Shown here: in pieces, positions 59,901-64,000 of the stretch | How the letters are laid out: each line of letters opens with the position of its first letter | How positions within the stretch are numbered: position 1 is the first letter of the stretch | Origin: Piliocolobus tephrosceles | Taxonomy: Eukaryota > Chordata > Mammalia > Primates > Cercopithecidae | Reading direction: 5' to 3' | DNA: 64,000 bases | Assembly: GCF_002776525.5 (NCBI RefSeq) | Contig: NC_045435.1 | Span: 127,286,797-127,350,796 of the forward strand | The notes under the pieces: generated by a model | Told to the model about the DNA's origin: nothing | The model's input: only the letters and a program-made list of their open reading frames with translations | Databases searched by the model: none | Translations under genes and position numbers: made by a program

Positions 59901-62900
59901 CTCCCTGAGTGGAATGCATACATAACAAAGTAGTTTCTCAGAAAGCTTCTCTCCAGTTTTTATCTGATGATATTTTCTCTTTCACCGAAGGCCAGAATGC
60001 GCTCCTCAATGCCCTTCGTGAATCCGTGCAGGACGGAGTTTCCAAACTGCGTAACATAAGAAAAGTTTGAACTCTGCGAGACGAATAGATACATGTAACA
60101 CGAAGCATTTTCACAGAAATATTCTTTCCAGTTTTTCTCTGAAGATATTTCCTTTTTCACCATAGCCATCCCTATACTCCCAGAAGTCTCTTGGTAGCTT
60201 TGTCACCAAAAGGGGTTCCATAATCCTCTAACATAAAAAAGGTACATTTCTATGAGTGGAATGTACACATAACAAAGCAGCTCCTCAGAAATCTTCTCTC
60301 CAGTTTCTATCTGAAGACGTTTCCTTTCTCACCATAACCCTCAAATCACTCATGAATATCCCTTCGCAGTCTAAACAAAAACAGTTTTATGATACTGCTC
60401 AATAAAAAGAGAAGCTTACCTCTGTGAGGGTATTCACGTGACACAGAGCAGGTTCACAGAAATCTTCCTGCAGGTTTCTCTCTGAGGTTATTTTTTTTTT
60501 TTTGAGGGTATTCTAAAGAGTGTCTCCATATGTCCTTTCTCAGATTCCACAGAAACAGTGATTTCAAACTGCTCAATTCAAAGAATGATTTAAATCTTTG
60601 AGATGAATACAAACATCACCAAAGAGTTGCGCAGAATATTTCTCTCTGATTTTTGATGGGAGACATTTCCTTACTCAACACAGGCCTCCGGTTGCCACTT
60701 ACTATCCCTTCGCAGAAGGCTCAGAGGCCGACTTTCATACTGGGAAATGTAGAGTAAGCTTTATCCCTGTGAAAAGAATGGGCATGTCAGAGAGCAGTTT
60801 CTTCGAGTGCTTCTTTCTGTTTTTTATTGGACAACATTTCACTTTTTGCCATTGTCTTCAATGTGCTCCGAATAGCACTCTTTTTGTTTTACAGGAACAG
60901 GGCTCAACCTGTGCCTATGAGAAGAACATTGAAACTCCCTGAGGGGAATGTACACATCACCAAGCAGTTTTTCAGAAAGCTTCTCTCCAGTTTTTATGTG
61001 ACTATATTTCCTATTTGACCATAGGCCTGAACGTGTTTTCAAATATCCCTTTGTGGATCCATCCACGAGGGAGTTTCCAAGCTGTGTATTGTAAAGAAAG
61101 CTTCCTCTATGTGAGATGAATAAACATAGAAAAAAGCAGATTCACAGAAAGCTTCTTTCAGTTTTTATCTGAAGATATTTCCTTTCTCACCGTAGTCCTG
61201 AGTTTGCTCCCGAAAGTCACTTCATGGAACCGTCCATGACAGTTTTCAAGCTGTGTAATATAAGGAAACCTTTATCTCTGAGAGATGGTTACACATATCA
61301 CAGAGTAGTTTCCTAGACATCTTCTTTCCAGGTTTTGTCTGAGGCAATTTCCCTTTTCATCCTCGGCATCAACATGCTACTGATTATCACTTGGTACCTG
61401 TTTCTCCAAAATGGTTTCCCTGATGTTGTATGAGAAGAGAGGTATAACATTCTGAGTGGAATTCACACTTCACAAAGCAGTTCCGTGGAAAGCTTCTCTC
61501 CAGTTTCGATCTGAACATATTTCTTTTTTACTGTAAGCCTGAAATTGCACACGAATGTCCCATCACACGCTAAACATACACAGGGTTATAAAACTACTCA
61601 ACGTAAGGAGAGACTTAACTGAGCGAGAGGAATTAAGACGACACAGGGTAGTTTCACAGAAAGCTTCCTTGTGGATGTTACCTGAGGATATTTCTTTCTC
61701 CATGTTCTAAGGATCGTTCCCAAATGTCCTTCCTCAGATTGCACAAAAACAGTGATTTCAATCTGCTCAATCCAAAGAACAGTTTAAATCTAGGAGACGA
61801 ATATACACATCGCAAAGCAGTTGCTTAGAAACTTACTCTGCAGGTTTCTTCGGAAGATGTTTCCTTGCTCACCACAAGCCTTCAGTTGTCACTAAATATC
61901 CCTTCACAGATTCTTCAGAGACAGAATTTCGAAACTGGGCAACATAGTGTAAGCATAATTTCTGTGAAGTGATTGCACATATCAGAGTACAGATACTTGG
62001 AACGCTTCTTTCTGGATTTTATTTCAGTATATTTCACTATTTGCCATAGTCCTCAGTGCGCTCCGAAATATCACTTTTTGGGTTACACAGGAACAGTGTT
62101 TAAACATTACCTTGTGAGAAAAGAGGTATAACTCCCTGAGCAGAATGCATACATCACAAGTAGTTTCTCGGAAATCTTCTATCCAGTTTTTATCTGAAGA
62201 TATCTCCTCTTTCACCGTAGGACTGAATGTGTTCTTCAACGTCCCTTCCTGCATTCGTGCATGACGGAGTTTCCAAACTGCATAATATAAGAAAGGTTTG
62301 AACTATGTGAGATGAATAGATATACCTAACATGAAGCAGTTTCACTGAAATCTTCTTTCCAGTTTTGTTTGGGGATATTTCCTTTTTCACCATAGCTGTA
62401 CCTATAATCCCAAATATTTCTTGGTAGCTTTTTCTCCAAAAGGGATTCCGGAAACCTCTAGGAGAAGAAAGGTATATTTCTGTGAGTGGAATGCACACGT
62501 CACAAAGCAGCTCCTCAGAAAGTTTCTCTCCTGTTTCTATCTGAAGAGGTTTCCTTTCTCCCCATAACCCTCAAATTGCTCCTGAATATCCCTTTGCAGT
62601 CTAAACAAAAACAGTGTTATGATACTGCTCAATGAACAGAGAAGCTTAACTGATGGAGCGGAATTCACGTGACATAGTTCAGGTTCACAGAAAGATTCCT
62701 TCTGGTTTCTCTCTGAGTTTATGTCTTCCTCAGGATATTCTAAGGGGCGTCTCCAAATGTCCTTTCTCAGATTCCACAGAAACAGTGATTACAAACTGCT
62801 CAATCCAAAGTATGATTTAACGCTTTGAGATGAACGCAAACATCACAAAAAAGATGTGCAGAATTCTTCTCCCAGTTTTCGATGGGAGACATTTCCTTCC

Positions 62901-63895
62901 TCGACACAGGCCTCCTTTTGCCACTTACTATCCCTTCGCAGAGCCTTCATAGGCCGGCTTTCAAACTGGGAAATGTAGAATAAGCTTTAACCCTGTGAAA
63001 AGAATGGGCATGTCAGAGAGCTGTTCACTTTTTGCCACAGTCTTCAATGTGCTCCGAATATCAATCTTTTGTTTTACAGGAACAGTGTTCAAACTGTGCC
63101 TTATGAGAAGAAAGCTATGACTCCCTAAGTGGAATGCACACACACCAAGCAGTTTATCTGAAATATTCTCTCCAGTTTTTATCTGACTATATTTCCTATT
63201 TCACCATAGGCCCAGATGTGATCCCAAATATCCCTACTTGGGTCTATCCACGAGGGAGTTGTCAAGCTGTGTAATGGAAAGAAAGCTTCATCTATGTGAG
63301 ATGAATAAACATAGCAAAATGCATATTCACAGAAAGCTTCATTCCCGTATTGATCTGAAGATATTGCCTTTTTCACCATAGTCTAGAATGTGCTCATGAA
63401 GGTCCCTTCATGGATTCGTCCATCACAGTTTCCAAGCTGCGTAATGTAAAGAATCCTTTATCTATGTGAGATGATTACACATATCACAGAGTAGTTTCAT
63501 AGAAAAATTCTTTCAAGTTTTTGTCTGAGCCTATTTCCCTTTTCACCATTGGCATTAACATTCTCTGGAATATTCCTTGGTACATGTTTCTCCAAAAGAG
63601 TTTCCGCAATGCTGCATGAGAAGAGAGGTACAACACTGAGTGGGATGCACACGTCACAAAGCAGTTCCTCAGAAAATTTCTCTCTGGTTAGGGTCTGAAC
63701 ATATATCCTTTTTCACCGTAAACCTCAAAGGGCTCCCAAATATCCCATCACACGCTAAACATACACAGGGTTAAAAAACTGCTCAATGAAAAGAGAGACT
63801 TAAGTGAGTGAGAGAAATGAAGACGACACAGAGCAGTTTCACAGAAAGCTTCCTTCTGGATTTTTCCTGAGGATATTTCTTTCTCCATAATCGTT
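53957..63895 (-). repeat. Alpha satellite family 1, 13-monomer array (right block)
   Basis: The cleanest part of the array. Diagnostic monomers lie near 55,035, 57,260, 59,520 and 61,752, and the paralogous ones near 56,065, 58,325, 60,555 and 62,785. Units are about 2,225-2,260 bp. I counted 13 monomers between 55,035 and 57,260. The 57,260 unit has a small duplication near 57,465-57,500 (taagcat repeated). Several units share variants (gaggccgacttt, gggcatgtcagagag) that set them apart from the left block. No gene is supported. Confidence 0.93.
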
Positions 63896-64000
63896 TCTTT
63901 TTTTTTTATTATACTTTAAGTTCTAGGGTACATGTGCATAATGTGCAGGTTTGTTACATATGTATACATGTGTCATGTTGGTGTGCTGCACACATCAACT
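63896..64000 (-). mobile_element. L1 3' end, running off the window
   Basis: A poly(T) run (63,898-63,907) and then the reverse complement of the L1 3' end (attatactttaagttctag), interrupting an alpha monomer after ttctttctccat. Its other end and target duplication lie outside the window. Confidence 0.9.

Noticed and set aside
1..64000. CRISPR array or other prokaryotic repeat system
   Set aside because: The regular repeats are 171-bp alpha satellite monomers without spacer structure, and the retroelements are primate.
1..64000. Functional CENP-B boxes in the monomers
   Set aside because: The corresponding monomer region reads as the other (A-type) variant wherever I looked closely, and no TTCGTTGGAA-like core was seen. 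A systematic motif scan was not possible.
1..64000. tRNA, rRNA or host protein-coding genes
   Set aside because: None seen; everything except 18,372-18,836 is explained by satellite, L1 or the two proviruses.

Overview
The window is primate satellite DNA with no host gene. Apart from mobile elements and one unexplained 465-bp piece, it is alpha satellite in ~171-bp monomers. All monomers run the same way: the conventional alpha consensus reads on the minus strand, and the plus strand shows motifs such as ttcaccataggcctcaa. Two alpha families are present. Family 1 (1-22,460, 42,106-46,217, ~53,957-63,895) is built of divergent monomers arranged in a higher-order repeat of 13 monomers, about 2.22-2.23 kb. 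Family 2 (22,461-42,105, broken by insertions) has shorter-range order: about 685 bp (4 monomers) on the left and about 2.4 kb on the right. I saw no CENP-B box in the parts I read closely, so a pericentromeric or relic array is likelier than an active centromere core.

Two betaretroviral proviruses sit in the satellite. At 25,796-34,341 (+) is an HML-2-like (HERV-K group) provirus. It has paired 534-bp LTRs with 6 differences, a tRNA-Lys type primer site, a 6-bp target duplication (taaccc/taactc), and decayed gag, pro, pol and env. At 46,218-53,776 (-) is a type-D simian betaretrovirus relative (MPMV/SRV/SERV-like). It has a 468-bp 3' LTR, a constitutive transport element, an env with the gamma/D-type TM motif, and broken pol, pro and gag. 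Its 5' LTR is gone, and the truncated gag abuts an L1 3' end.

L1 pieces: a 5'-inverted (twin-primed) L1 at ~35,538-36,757, a 167-bp copy of part of that L1 at 34,821-34,987, and minus-strand L1 3' ends at 53,777-53,950 and 63,896-64,000.

Organism (inference): a catarrhine primate, most probably an Old World monkey. Type-D endogenous proviruses of this kind are known there, and hominoid HML-2 LTRs are usually near 970 bp rather than 534 bp. Alpha satellite alone only says primate.

Nothing here works together as a pathway. The biology is satellite turnover (unequal exchange, deletion, a small inversion, template-switch junctions) with retroelements inserting into it. I found no undescribed gene system. 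The most notable points are the 13-mer organisation, the foreign 465-bp insert, the copied L1 fragment, and the family 2 block lying inside family 1.
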